A stretch of 64,000 bases of DNA, taken from Pseudomonas laurylsulfativorans. Lineage in GTDB: Bacteria; Pseudomonadota; Gammaproteobacteria; Pseudomonadales; Pseudomonadaceae. Of the stretch, positions 7,778 through 16,390 are shown piece by piece. Within the stretch, counting starts at the first letter, position 1. The number at the start of each line of letters is the position of its first letter. Both the position numbers and the translations under genes were made by a program. A model generated the notes under the pieces. It saw only the letters and a list, made by a program, of their open reading frames with translations. It did not search any database and was not told where the DNA came from. The stretch spans positions 1-64,000 of the forward strand of contig NZ_MUJK01000007.1 in NCBI RefSeq assembly GCF_002906155.1. Reading direction: 5' to 3'.

Positions 7778-10096
7778 TTAATTCATCCAGCCCTTGACCC
7801 AATCCATCACCGACTCAGCAGGGCTTTCACCACCGCAAGCGGCGCCGGGAGGCGGTTCGCTGCCGCGAATATACGGCATCTGCACGGCACCTGGGCAACC
7901 GGCGTCAGAACCCTGCCCGGTTCTCGAATCCACCCAGGCCTGAACGATATTATCCGGCTGCGGCATGTCCAGCGGCAACGGATCGGCCTTGCGCATGAAA
8001 CTGGTCCAAACCTGCAGGGCCCCGGTGGCGCCGGTGAATGGCGTCTTGCCGTTGTCATCGCGACCCAGCCAAACCACCGCCAGCAAGTCCTGACTGAAAC
8101 CGGCAAACCAACTGTCCCGCGAATCGTTACTGGTACCGGTTTTACCCGCCAGGGTCAGGGTCCTTGGCAACACGTTGTAAACCGAACTGCCGGTACCTTC
8201 GCGCATCACCCGCTGCATGGCGCTCTGGATCAGGTAAATGGAGGCTGGATCGAATCGCTGCTGAATCTGGAATGGATAACGCTTGAGCGGCTCGCCCTCG
8301 GCCGTCAGCACGCTGCGAATCCCTCGCATCGGCGTATTGAAGCCGCCGTTGGCGAGGGTCTGGTACATGGTCGCCACTTCGATGGGCGTCATGCCGCCAG
8401 CCCCGAGCAACATCGACGGGAAAGCCGGGAATTCACGAGACACACCCAGGCGCTCCACCGTCTTCAGGACGTTCGGCACACCCACTGCCAAACCGAGCCG
8501 CGCGGTCGACAGGTTGTAGGAATGCGCCAGGCCTTGATAGAGGAAGACGGTCCCGTGAGAACGACGATCATAGTTCTGCGGTTTCCAGACCTGGCCGTCG
8601 GCGCCCTTGACCGAGAAGGATTCGTCCGAAAGCCAACTGGTCAATGTGTACTGGCTTGGCTTCTCCAACGCCGTCAGATAAACCGCCGGCTTGATCAACG
8701 AACCGATCGGTCGCACAGCGTCCAGCGCCCGGTTGAACCCGGCAAAACTGGCCTGGCGACTGCCGATCATTGCCTGCACTTCGCCGGTCTCAGGATTGGT
8801 CACGACCATAGCCGCTTCGACTTCATCGGAACCCTTGCGCCCCGCCAGGCGCTTGAAGGTATCGTTGACCGAGGCTTCAGCTTTCATCTGCAGGATCGGG
8901 TCGAAGCTGGTGAAGATACGCAGACCTTCTTCGGTCAAGTCTTCGTCGCGATAGTCTTCGCGCAACTGACGCTTGACCAGATCGAGAAAGCCGGGGAACG
9001 AGCTGTCGGCCAGACTGCCGCGTTTGGTCACGCCCAGTGGCATTTTCTTCGCGGCTTCAACCTGCTCGGCAGTCGCAACGCCCTGCTCTTGCAGCACATC
9101 GAGTACCAGGTTGCGCCGCTCAAGGGCACGCTCAGGATAACGACGCGGGTTATAGGAAGAAGGTCCCTTGACCATGCCCACCAGCAGTGCGACCTGGTGC
9201 AGCTTGAGCTCGGCCAGCGGCTGACTGAAGAAGAACTGGCTGGCCAGGCCGAAACCGTGCACCGCGCGCTGACCGTCCTGCCCGATAAACACTTCGTTGA
9301 GGTATGCCTCAAGGATTTCGCGCTTGTCGTAATGCAGTTCAAGCAGCAGCGCCATCATCGCTTCGGTGAGCTTGCGGTTCAGGCTGCGCTCGTTGGTCAG
9401 GTAGAAGTTCTTGACCAACTGCTGAGTCAGGGTACTGCCGCCCTGACGCATGCGGCCGGACGAACCGTTGACCCAGATTGCACGGGCGATCGACTTCGGC
9501 GAAACACCAAAGTGATGATAAAAATCGCGGTCCTCGACAGCCACCAGCGTTTCCAGCAAGTACGGCGGCACCTGATCGATCTTGATCAGGATCCGGTCTT
9601 CGAGGTTTTTCGGGTACAGACCGCCGATCAGCAGCGGCTCCAGGCGCACCACCGACAGTTTCGAGCCTTTTGCTCCCGACAACTCGGCCACGTAATCGCC
9701 AGAGAAGCGCACCCGCACCGGTTGCGCTTGCTCCATGCCTTCATAGAACTGGAAGCCACGGGTGTTCAGATCAACGGTATTGCCGTTGACCGACGCCGCA
9801 CCCGGACCATTGGCCACGCTTTCACGGCGATAGCCCAGGGCATCGAGTTCGGTCAGGAAATCGTCCCTGCTCAGCTTTTGTCCGACGAACAGTTCGAGCG
9901 GGCGCGCGTAAACCTTGGCCGGAATGGTCCAGCGCTTGCCGGAGAACTTCTCCTGGACGATCGCATCAAGGTAAACGGCGAATCCGGCCAGCACTACCAG
10001 GCCGACCAGACTGAGTTTAATGGCCCAGCCCAACCAAGGGCGCAGGCCTCTGGAGGGTGGTTTTTTTGGGGTACGGGGAGTTCGGGTACGAGTCAT
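7778..10096 (-). CDS. mrcB: Penicillin-binding protein 1B, bifunctional peptidoglycan synthase
   Basis: Class A PBP of 772 residues. A basic cytoplasmic tail and one membrane anchor (about 25-45) come first, then a UB2H regulatory domain (about 60-150). The glycosyltransferase domain has catalytic Glu188 in EDRDFYHHFG and RQGGSTLTQQLVKNFYL. The transpeptidase domain has S466-L-I-K469, S526-Y-N and K652-T-G. It polymerises and cross-links lipid II in the periplasm. All catalytic motifs are intact. Its partner lipoprotein gene lies immediately downstream. It is transcribed divergently from the kinase-like gene at 10213. Confidence 0.96.
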   Translation of the reverse strand: MTRTRTPRTPKKPPSRGLRPWLGWAIKLSLVGLVVLAGFAVYLDAIVQEKFSGKRWTIPAKVYARPLELFVGQKLSRDDFLTELDALGYRRESVANGPGAASVNGNTVDLNTRGFQFYEGMEQAQPVRVRFSGDYVAELSGAKGSKLSVVRLEPLLIGGLYPKNLEDRILIKIDQVPPYLLETLVAVEDRDFYHHFGVSPKSIARAIWVNGSSGRMRQGGSTLTQQLVKNFYLTNERSLNRKLTEAMMALLLELHYDKREILEAYLNEVFIGQDGQRAVHGFGLASQFFFSQPLAELKLHQVALLVGMVKGPSSYNPRRYPERALERRNLVLDVLQEQGVATAEQVEAAKKMPLGVTKRGSLADSSFPGFLDLVKRQLREDYRDEDLTEEGLRIFTSFDPILQMKAEASVNDTFKRLAGRKGSDEVEAAMVVTNPETGEVQAMIGSRQASFAGFNRALDAVRPIGSLIKPAVYLTALEKPSQYTLTSWLSDESFSVKGADGQVWKPQNYDRRSHGTVFLYQGLAHSYNLSTARLGLAVGVPNVLKTVERLGVSREFPAFPSMLLGAGGMTPIEVATMYQTLANGGFNTPMRGIRSVLTAEGEPLKRYPFQIQQRFDPASIYLIQSAMQRVMREGTGSSVYNVLPRTLTLAGKTGTSNDSRDSWFAGFSQDLLAVVWLGRDDNGKTPFTGATGALQVWTSFMRKADPLPLDMPQPDNIVQAWVDSRTGQGSDAGCPGAVQMPYIRGSEPPPGAACGGESPAESVMDWVKGWMN

Positions 10097-10212
10097 GGCG
10101 GCGGATTATACGCACTTTATTCATACTCAACAGGAGCGCTCCGAGGTTTGCGTCGAGCGGACTTGCGGCCATAATGACGGCCTTGAATTTCCCAGACTCT
10201 GAAGGATCGCCT

Positions 10213-11769
10213 GTGAGCCAGTCCCTGATCGCTGCCCTGCAAAACCCTGCCCTCTACCCGCATCCTGTAGAGGGATTCCAGGTCATCGAGACCCATATTT
10301 CCTGGGTACTGCTCACCGGCCCCTATGCCTATAAAGTGAAGAAGCCGGTCAATTTCGGTTTTCTCGACTTCACCAGCCTTGAGGCGCGCGAACACTTTTG
10401 CGCTGAAGAACTGCGCCTGAACCAGCGCCTGACCGACGACTTGTACCTCGAAGTACTGCCCGTCACCGGCAGCGCCGAGGCTCCACAACTGGGTGGCGAA
10501 GGCCCGGCCATCGAATATGTACTGAAGATGCGCCAGTTCCCGCAAACCGGTTTGCTCAGCACCCTTCAAGCCAATGGCGAACTGACCACCGCACACATCG
10601 ACGAGATGGCCGAGCAAATCGCCCGCTTCCACCTCAGCGCACCGAAAGTGCTGGCCGGGCACGAAGCCGGCACACCGGACAGCGTCATGGCCCCGGTGCG
10701 GCAAAACTTCGAACAGATCCGTCCGTTCCTCAGCGACAAAGCCGACTTGCTGCAACTCGATGCCCTGCAAGCCTGGGCCGAAAGCAGCTTCGAACGCCTT
10801 AAACCACTGCTCACCCAGCGCAAGGCCGAAGGTTTCATTCGTGAATGCCACGGTGATATCCACCTGGGCAACGCAACCGTGATCGACGGCAAGGTCGTGA
10901 TCTTCGACTGCATCGAATTCAACGAACCCTTTCGCTTCACCGACGTTTATGCCGATACCGGCTTCCTGGCCATGGACCTGGAAGATCGCGGCCTGAAGTG
11001 CCTGGCCCGCCGCTTCATCAGCCAGTACCTGGAGCTGACCGGTGACTATCGCGGCCTCGAACTGCTGAACTTCTATAAAGCCTACCGCGCACTGGTTCGC
11101 GCCAAGGTTGCCCTGTTCAGCATGCCGGCCGAAGCCACGGCGGTGCAGCGCGCCACAACCCTGCGCCAATACCGCAACTACGCCAACCTGGCGGAAAGCT
11201 ACAGCACCATTCCTTCGCGCTTCATGGCCATTACCCATGGCGTTTCCGCCGTTGGCAAGAGCCATGTCGCCATGCGTCTGGTCGAAGCCCTGGGGGCGAT
11301 TCGCCTGCGCTCCGATGTCGAGCGCAAGCGTCTGTTCGGCGAGCAAACCGTCGAAAATGACGTACAGTCCGGTATCTATAGCGCCGACGCCAGCGCGGCG
11401 ACCTATACCCGCCTGCACGAAATCGCCGACGTCATTCTGCGCGCGGGCTTCCCGGTGGTGGTCGACGCCACTTACCTCAAGCATGATCAGCGTGACAGTG
11501 CCGCGAAGGTGGCCGAGGCCACGGGCGCACCCTTCCTGATCCTCGATTGCAATGCGCCACAAGCCGTCATCGAAAGCTGGCTGGCCGCGCGCCAAGCAGA
11601 CAAAAAGGACCCATCCGACGCCACCCTGGCTGTTATCGCAGCCCAACAAGCCAGCCGTGAAGCGCTGACACCCGCGGAAATCCTCTGCAGCAAGCGCGTC
11701 CAGACCAATGAAAGCGGAACGCTCGATACAGTTGTGGAGCAAATTCGCCAGCGCCTGCCAGGCCTGTAA
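10213..11769 (+). CDS. Two-domain protein: aminoglycoside phosphotransferase-like plus P-loop ATP-binding domain
   Basis: 518 residues in two parts. The N-terminal kinase-like domain carries an APH-type catalytic loop (HGDIHLGNA) and a metal motif (IFDCIEFNE). The C-terminal domain opens with a P-loop-like ITHGVSAVGKSHVA and resembles zeta-toxin/gluconate-kinase type AAA proteins. The family is widespread in pseudomonads and usually annotated as bifunctional; substrates are unknown, and real aminoglycoside resistance is not implied. The frame is open from 10057, inside the mrcB promoter region. The GTG at 10213 has GAAGGA six bases upstream and is the likely start; an ATG at 10174 is the alternative. 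Confidence 0.8.
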   Translation: MSQSLIAALQNPALYPHPVEGFQVIETHISWVLLTGPYAYKVKKPVNFGFLDFTSLEAREHFCAEELRLNQRLTDDLYLEVLPVTGSAEAPQLGGEGPAIEYVLKMRQFPQTGLLSTLQANGELTTAHIDEMAEQIARFHLSAPKVLAGHEAGTPDSVMAPVRQNFEQIRPFLSDKADLLQLDALQAWAESSFERLKPLLTQRKAEGFIRECHGDIHLGNATVIDGKVVIFDCIEFNEPFRFTDVYADTGFLAMDLEDRGLKCLARRFISQYLELTGDYRGLELLNFYKAYRALVRAKVALFSMPAEATAVQRATTLRQYRNYANLAESYSTIPSRFMAITHGVSAVGKSHVAMRLVEALGAIRLRSDVERKRLFGEQTVENDVQSGIYSADASAATYTRLHEIADVILRAGFPVVVDATYLKHDQRDSAAKVAEATGAPFLILDCNAPQAVIESWLAARQADKKDPSDATLAVIAAQQASREALTPAEILCSKRVQTNESGTLDTVVEQIRQRLPGL

Positions 11770-11859
11770 AAAACTATTTCAGTCGTGAAGCCGCGCTGGC
11801 TTCACGGCCGTTAAATAGCGGCACTATACTGGCGTCATAAAACCATCAGGTGATGCGAC

Positions 11860-12204
11860 ATGAGCCAGCCGAAACTTCTCGACACTCCGCTTTATGCCCT
11901 GCTGCACAAAGACGACATCAGAGGCTTCAACAGTGAACGCCCCAAGGATGGCCACATCGACATGGTGGGTGGAGACTTCCGGGGGCTGGACCTACGCGAA
12001 CTGAATGCCGATGGTGTGGATTTCAGCGACGCCTACTTCCGTTCCGCCGACTTGCGCGGCATCGATTTTCGCAAGGCGAACCTTGAAGGCGCGAGCCTGG
12101 CCCACGCGCAAATCTCCGGCACGTACTTTCCAGTGGAACTCAGTGCCGACGAAATACTGATGTCGATGAACTTCGGCACGCGCTTGCGCTATCGCACCCG
12201 CTGA
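11860..12204 (+). CDS. Pentapeptide repeat protein
   Basis: A 114-residue protein with two to four pentapeptide-type units (GLDLRELNADGVDFSDAYF and RSADLRGIDFRKANLEGASL), enough for about two turns of a right-handed beta helix. The first 40 residues are not repetitive. AGGTGA precedes the ATG. It is far shorter than the gyrase-protecting Qnr/MfpA proteins, so I assign no such function. It stands alone, with a GC hairpin downstream. Confidence 0.75.
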   Translation: MSQPKLLDTPLYALLHKDDIRGFNSERPKDGHIDMVGGDFRGLDLRELNADGVDFSDAYFRSADLRGIDFRKANLEGASLAHAQISGTYFPVELSADEILMSMNFGTRLRYRTR

Positions 12205-12224
12205 TCAACAACACTGACTGACAG

Positions 12225-12247
12225 GTCCAGCGCCCCTTGCGCTGGAC
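12225..12247 (+). terminator. Perfect hairpin after the pentapeptide gene
   Basis: A nine-base perfect inverted repeat, GTCCAGCGC/GCGCTGGAC, with a five-base loop lies 20 bases after the stop codon. There is no T run, so it may stabilise the transcript end or terminate only weakly. Confidence 0.45.
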
Positions 12248-12446
12248 AACGGTGATGTTCACCCATAATTCCCTGCTCTCCCCCGTCTCTTCCTCCCGCG
12301 TTCGCAGACTTTTCACACGCTGCCAATACTCGTTTCTTAGAAGCATTTGCGTCGTAATCGAGCAAACAATCACGCTTTTCCTGCTGATGGCTACACTCCT
12401 CAGAAGATTGCCCACGCTCTCCATTCGGCCATCGCAAGGAGGCTTG

Positions 12447-12719
12447 ATGAATGATGAACTGCAACACCTGAAGAATCTTGGCAAGACGTCAGCGCAATGG
12501 CTGCATGCCGTGGGCATCCATAGCGCTTCGGACTTGCGTCGCCTCGGGGCGGTGGATGCTTATCGGGCCGTGCGCACGCGCGGTTTCCGGGCGTCCAAGG
12601 TGTTGTTGTACGCAATTGAAGGCGCCCTGATGGACGTTCACTGGAATGACATTCCCGCAGAGCGCAAGGAAGCGCTGAACAAACAACTGGAAGCCATCTC
12701 TTCACGCCACAAAAACTGA
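12447..12719 (+). CDS. TfoX/Sxy C-terminal-domain protein
   Basis: A 90-residue protein equivalent to the C-terminal helix-hairpin-helix-like half of TfoX/Sxy (LKNLGKTSAQWLHAVGIHS, then AYRAVRTRGFRASKVLLYAIEGAL). The N-terminal TfoX domain is absent. TfoX activates competence genes in some gamma-proteobacteria, but stand-alone C-terminal proteins are common and of unknown role. The chosen ATG has a perfect AAGGAGG at 12436-12442. An open frame from 12237 has no Shine-Dalgarno. The PrrF RNA follows about 130 bases downstream in the same direction. Confidence 0.75.
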   Translation: MNDELQHLKNLGKTSAQWLHAVGIHSASDLRRLGAVDAYRAVRTRGFRASKVLLYAIEGALMDVHWNDIPAERKEALNKQLEAISSRHKN

Positions 12720-12818
12720 TCCGACAAATAACGCTGAAGCTTTTCAACCTGAAACCCAATGAATACTGGGCCCTCAGGCGAAATTTCGACAAATCGCAAA
12801 GAAACCGGAAAACAGCGG

Positions 12819-12850
12819 TTGACTTGGTAATGAGAATCGATATGATTATC
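12819..12850 (+). promoter_or_regulatory. PrrF promoter with overlapping Fur box
   Basis: TTGACT (12819-12824) and TATGAT (12841-12846) lie 16 bases apart, and transcription would start near 12853. From 12850 back to 12832 the minus strand reads GATAATCATATCGATTCTC, matching the 19-base Fur consensus at about 14 positions and covering the space between the boxes and the -10. Iron-loaded Fur would block the promoter. Confidence 0.8.
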
Positions 12851-12852
12851 AC

Positions 12853-12966
12853 AACTGGTCGCGAGACTGGTCGATATTCTGAAAAGCCCTTGGTTCGGAC
12901 TCTCAGATTATCTCCTCATCAGGCTAATCACGGTTATTTGACCCGGCTCTTGCCGGGTCTTTTTTT
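12853..12966 (+). ncRNA. prrF: PrrF iron-responsive small regulatory RNA
   Basis: About 114 nt. It opens with AACTGGTCGCGAG as in known PrrF RNAs. The conserved antisense core at about 12900-12932 (with ATTATCTCCTCATCAGG) is the segment that pairs with sodB and other iron-protein mRNAs. It ends in the GACCCGG/CCGGGTC terminator with seven T (12940-12966). PrrF is made when iron is low and, with Hfq, represses non-essential iron proteins. P. aeruginosa has two copies in tandem; only one is present here, and a second may lie elsewhere in the genome. No coding frame explains the conservation. Confidence 0.9.
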
Positions 12967-13187
12967 ACCTGTGGAAAAGTACTGTCAGGATGCTCCATGC
13001 CGATCACGCTGACGCGGTGGCCAGGCGCATAAACAGCTTTCTTTGAAGGTTTCCCGGGCATCGAATGATCAGGCCAAGTATCCTCGACGACAGGCACTTG
13101 CCCCCGGCGGGCAAGACGGCCAATTGAAAGCATTTAACCGTGAAGCTTGGACATATCCGGTCACGAGCGACGGGACCGAGGATAGAC

Positions 13188-13505
13188 ATGAAGTTGCTTT
13201 GCGCAGGTGCCGAGTTGGTCAATGACAGCAGCCGCGGTTTCGACATCGATGGCCAAAAGCTTTTTGCGGTGCGCCGCAGCGGCCAGGTCTACGTCTACAT
13301 CAATCGCTGCCCGCACCGGGGCGTCGCCCTGGAGTGGCATCCCGACCAGTTTCTCGACCCCAGCAACAGCCTGATCCAGTGCGCCACCCATGGCGCACTG
13401 TTCCTGATCGAAGACGGGGAGTGCGTCGCCGGTCCTTGCGCGGGGCAATCCTTGAGCGGCGTGACCTGTCGCGAGGATGAACAAGGGATCTGGGTCAGCC
13501 TCTAG
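13188..13505 (+). CDS. Rieske [2Fe-2S] ferredoxin-like protein
   Basis: 105 residues forming one Rieske domain. The ligand motifs are CPHRG and CATHG (C-x-H spaced as the family requires), so it should bind a 2Fe-2S cluster. It resembles the small stand-alone Rieske proteins (NirD/ferredoxin type) that pass electrons to unidentified partners. GAGGA precedes the ATG at 13188; an upstream ATG at 13140 has no such signal. The gene is convergent with sfsA and the two stop codons overlap in a shared CTAG. An iron-sulfur gene beside PrrF is suggestive but may be chance. Confidence 0.85.
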   Translation: MKLLCAGAELVNDSSRGFDIDGQKLFAVRRSGQVYVYINRCPHRGVALEWHPDQFLDPSNSLIQCATHGALFLIEDGECVAGPCAGQSLSGVTCREDEQGIWVSL

Positions 13506-14215
13506 CCAGCAGGCAACACATCCAGGCGCCGATCGACAACCATTTCTTCATGGCTCAACCGCACACCGTAAGCCAATACCTCGACCCCACAGGCGATAGC
13601 CTCACGCAAGGCCTGTGCATAAGCCGCATCGATTTCCTGCGCCGGGCGCACAGCCTCGATGTCGGCCAGGCAAACACAGTACAACTGCACCGCACGAATA
13701 CCGTCCCTGGCCAAGTGGGCCAGCTCCCGCAGATGCTTGGCGCCACGCTGGGTGACCGTATCGGGAAACGCCGCCACCGCCGTACCGTCGAAGCCCAGGG
13801 TCACGCTTTTGACTTCGACGTAGGCCGGCCCATCGGGATAATCAAGGCGGAAATCGATACGACTGTTTTCCTGACCATAAGCCACTTCGCGCTTGAGTCC
13901 GGTAAAGCCGTTCAGCTCCGTGATGATGCCCGCTCGTAGCGCCTCTTCAACCAAACCATTGGCCCGGGCAGTGTTCACGCAAAACAGCCGCCCTTGCGGG
14001 GTTTCACCGATCTCCCAGGTGCCAGGCAACTTGCGTTTCGGGTCGTTGGAGCGGCTGAACCAGACCTGTCCGCCCTCGACCTGACAATTGAGCATCGAGC
14101 CGGTGTTCGGGCAGTGAATGGTCAGCAACTCGCCACCAACGGTTTCGATATCGGCGAGAAAACGCTTGTAGCGACGAATCAGGCGACCTTCTTCGAGGGG
14201 AGGATGAAATCGCAT
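13502..14215 (-). CDS. sfsA: SfsA family DNA/RNA nuclease
   Basis: 237 residues, the usual SfsA length, with an N-terminal OB-fold-like part (MRFHPPLEEGRLIRRYKRFL) and a C-terminal nuclease-like core (DFRLDYPDGPAYVEVKSV, with the D...E-x-K arrangement of PD-(D/E)xK enzymes). First described as a stimulator of sugar fermentation in E. coli; the biochemical role remains uncertain. Its ATG overlaps the stop of the upstream aminotransferase (ATGA), so the two form an operon. Confidence 0.93.
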   Translation of the reverse strand: MRFHPPLEEGRLIRRYKRFLADIETVGGELLTIHCPNTGSMLNCQVEGGQVWFSRSNDPKRKLPGTWEIGETPQGRLFCVNTARANGLVEEALRAGIITELNGFTGLKREVAYGQENSRIDFRLDYPDGPAYVEVKSVTLGFDGTAVAAFPDTVTQRGAKHLRELAHLARDGIRAVQLYCVCLADIEAVRPAQEIDAAYAQALREAIACGVEVLAYGVRLSHEEMVVDRRLDVLPAG

Positions 14216-15387
14216 CAGCCTTGCCAGCTCCGCAACCCACGGGCAATGCGCTCGACCGCCTCCTGCAAACGCTCAAGACTTTGCGTATAAGCGAACCGCA
14301 CATGATGCCCGGCCTGATAGCGCCCGAAATCCAGCCCCGGGGTGAATGCCACATGCTCGGTTTCGAGAAAATGCTTACAAAACGCGAAGGCATCGCCGCC
14401 GAACTTGCTGATATCGGCGTACAAGTAGAAAGCACCCTCCGGCTCCACGGCAATGCCGAAGCCCAATTCACGCAAGGCCGGCAGCAGGTAATCCCGACGC
14501 AGGCCGAATTCGGCGCGACGCTCCTCGAGAATGCTGATGGTTGCCGGTTCGAAACAGGCCAGCGCGGCGTACTGAGCCATGCTTGGAGCACTGATGTAGA
14601 GATTCTGGGCGAGTTTCTCCAGCTCACCGACGGCCGCGTCGGGAGCCACCAGCCAGCCGAGCCGCCACCCGGTCATCCCGAAGTACTTCGAAAAGCTGTT
14701 CAGAACGAATGCACTGTCGTCGACTTCCAGCACGCTGGCCGCATCGGTGCCGTAGGTCAGGCCGTGATAAATCTCGTCGACCACCAGATGACCATGGCGC
14801 TCCTTGATCGCGACAGACAGCTTCGCCAGCTCGTCGCGGGTCAGGATCGTGCCGGTCGGATTGGCTGGCGACGCCACCAATGCACCGACACTGTCGTGAT
14901 CCCAATGACGCTCGATCAGGCCAGGCGTCAATTGATAACGCACATCCGGACCGACCGGGACCAGCTGTGCCGCGCCTTCGACGAGCCGCAAGAAGTGCCG
15001 GTTACATGGATAGCCCGGGTCCGCCAGCAGCCAGTGCTTACCGGGATCGACCAGCAAAGCGCTGGCCAGCAGCAAGGCGCCGGAGCCGCCGGGCGTGATG
15101 AGGATGCGCCGCGGGTCGATATTCAAGCCATAACGCTGCTGATAAAAGCCCGAAATAGCCTCGCGCAGTTCCGGAATGCCGCGCGCGGCGGTGTAACGGG
15201 TCCGCCCTGCCGCCAGCGCAGCCTGGCCAGCCTGGATGATCGGCTCGGCGGTGGTGAAGTCCGGCTCGCCGATTTCCAGGTGGATCACATCGTGCCCGGC
15301 GGCCTGCAATTCATTGGCCCGCGCCAACAGCGCCATGACATGGAAAGGTTCGATTGCACGACTGCGGGCACTGTAGGACTGAGCCAT
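14215..15387 (-). CDS. Pyridoxal-phosphate aminotransferase, class I/II
   Basis: 390 residues of the aspartate-aminotransferase fold. The Schiff-base lysine lies in LNSFSKYFGMTGWRLGW, and SPANPTG is the substrate/PLP loop. It is closest in feel to the uncharacterised aminotransferases beside sfsA and dksA in pseudomonads; the substrate cannot be told. The ATG at 15387 has AAGGAAGG upstream and gives MAQSYSARSR. The open frame upstream of it has no ribosome site. Diverges from dksA across 333 bases. Confidence 0.85.
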   Translation of the reverse strand: MAQSYSARSRAIEPFHVMALLARANELQAAGHDVIHLEIGEPDFTTAEPIIQAGQAALAAGRTRYTAARGIPELREAISGFYQQRYGLNIDPRRILITPGGSGALLLASALLVDPGKHWLLADPGYPCNRHFLRLVEGAAQLVPVGPDVRYQLTPGLIERHWDHDSVGALVASPANPTGTILTRDELAKLSVAIKERHGHLVVDEIYHGLTYGTDAASVLEVDDSAFVLNSFSKYFGMTGWRLGWLVAPDAAVGELEKLAQNLYISAPSMAQYAALACFEPATISILEERRAEFGLRRDYLLPALRELGFGIAVEPEGAFYLYADISKFGGDAFAFCKHFLETEHVAFTPGLDFGRYQAGHHVRFAYTQSLERLQEAVERIARGLRSWQG

Positions 15388-15720
15388 TGGCCTTCCTTCA
15401 ACGGAAAAAGAACCGATTCTACCCAAGCGCAGGAACGAGCGAGAACCTAAAGCGGTCAGAGGCCTTATAACCCCGAACACAAACGACTCAAGCGCGTAAC
15501 CGAGGTTTGACTAAAATCAATAATTGAGCAGAGTTCCAGAGCCGCCAGACAACGGTTTGTCATCATTTGCAAGGACCATGTGCCGCGAGCTCGACATCCG
15601 GGAGTAGCGCGGCCCGAGTTGATCTGGTAAGTTCGCCCGCTTGCAGCCGCGGGGCCGGCAGGTGTCGGTGATGGAGCAATCCTGCGCAGATGGATTACAA
15701 GAGTAGAGGCGGTCTATTTC
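15388..15720. promoter_or_regulatory. Divergent region between the aminotransferase gene and dksA
   Basis: These 333 bases hold no gene I can support. They must carry the promoters of both neighbours. The part nearest dksA (about 15600-15720) is GC-rich with several short inverted repeats and probably forms the dksA untranslated leader. I see no clear consensus promoter. AGAGGCGG at 15703-15710 is the dksA ribosome site. Confidence 0.4.
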
Positions 15721-16161
15721 ATGTCCACCCAAGCAAAGCAGCAAAACCAGACGATCAGCGGCTTCGAGCCCTATGTTCAGAAAGCCGGCGAAGAGTACAT
15801 GGGCGAGCCCATGCGCAAGCACTTCACCAAGGTCCTGAATCAGTGGAAAAAAGAGCTGATGGAAGGTGTCGACAAGACCGTGGACCACATGAAGGACGAA
15901 GCGGCCAACTTTCCTGATCCGGCAGACCGTGCCAGCCAGGAAGAGGAATTCGCCCTCGAACTGCGTGCCCGCGATCGTGAACGCAAGTTGATCAAGAAGA
16001 TCGACAAGACACTTCAATTGATCGAAGACGAAGAGTACGGCTGGTGTGAATCCTGCGGCATCGAGATCGGCGTCAAGCGCCTCGAAGCGCGTCCTACCGC
16101 CGACCTGTGCATCGACTGCAAGACCCTGGCGGAAATCAAGGAAAAGCAAGTCGGCAAGTAA
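15721..16161 (+). CDS. dksA: RNA polymerase-binding transcription factor DksA
   Basis: 146 residues. A long coiled-coil (about 35-105, containing DPADRASQEEEFALELRAR) carries the acidic tip that enters the polymerase secondary channel. A four-cysteine zinc finger (CESCG ... CIDCK) follows. With ppGpp it represses rRNA and tRNA promoters and activates amino acid genes, so the strong promoters at both ends of this window are plausible targets. The gene ends in a terminator. A large open frame on the opposite strand is a shadow. Confidence 0.97.
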   Translation: MSTQAKQQNQTISGFEPYVQKAGEEYMGEPMRKHFTKVLNQWKKELMEGVDKTVDHMKDEAANFPDPADRASQEEEFALELRARDRERKLIKKIDKTLQLIEDEEYGWCESCGIEIGVKRLEARPTADLCIDCKTLAEIKEKQVGK

Positions 16162-16177
16162 TTGCGACTTGAATGAA

Positions 16178-16206
16178 GAACGGAGCGTGCGAACGCTCCG
16201 TTTTTG
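16178..16206 (+). terminator. Rho-independent terminator of dksA
   Basis: Perfect stem CGGAGCGT/ACGCTCCG with a four-base loop followed by five T, 17 bases after the dksA stop. Confidence 0.9.
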
Positions 16207-16250
16207 TTTCTGATATTTGCTGATGCCTGTTGCGATTAAAATCGCCATCA

Positions 16251-16352
16251 CTGTAGGAGCGAGCTTGCTCGCGATGAACCTGAGAACGCCGCGGGGTAAC
16301 AGCCTTCCAGTGTTATCGTTGACGGCAATCGCGAACAAGCTCGCTCCTACAG
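16251..16352. repeat. REPIN, class A (inverted REP pair)
   Basis: Two inverted copies of a REP unit (left arm CTGTAGGAGCGAGCTTGCTC, right arm its complement) bracket about 55 unrelated bases, so the whole can fold as one long hairpin. It lies between the dksA terminator and gluQ. Confidence 0.85.
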
Positions 16353-16390
16353 GAATCTGACGACAACCTGAAATAAGTAACCTTGCCCTG

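Noticed and set aside
8522..10174. A 550-codon plus-strand frame opposite mrcB
   Set aside because: Shadow of a gene with all catalytic motifs; composition is typical of antisense frames.
10057..11769. True aminoglycoside resistance gene
   Set aside because: The APH-like domain is fused to a P-loop domain, a conserved core family of unknown substrate; nothing indicates acquired resistance.
12400..12852. A 150-codon minus-strand frame upstream of prrF
   Set aside because: Opposite the TfoX-C gene, which has a perfect ribosome site; cysteine- and serine-rich composition typical of noise.
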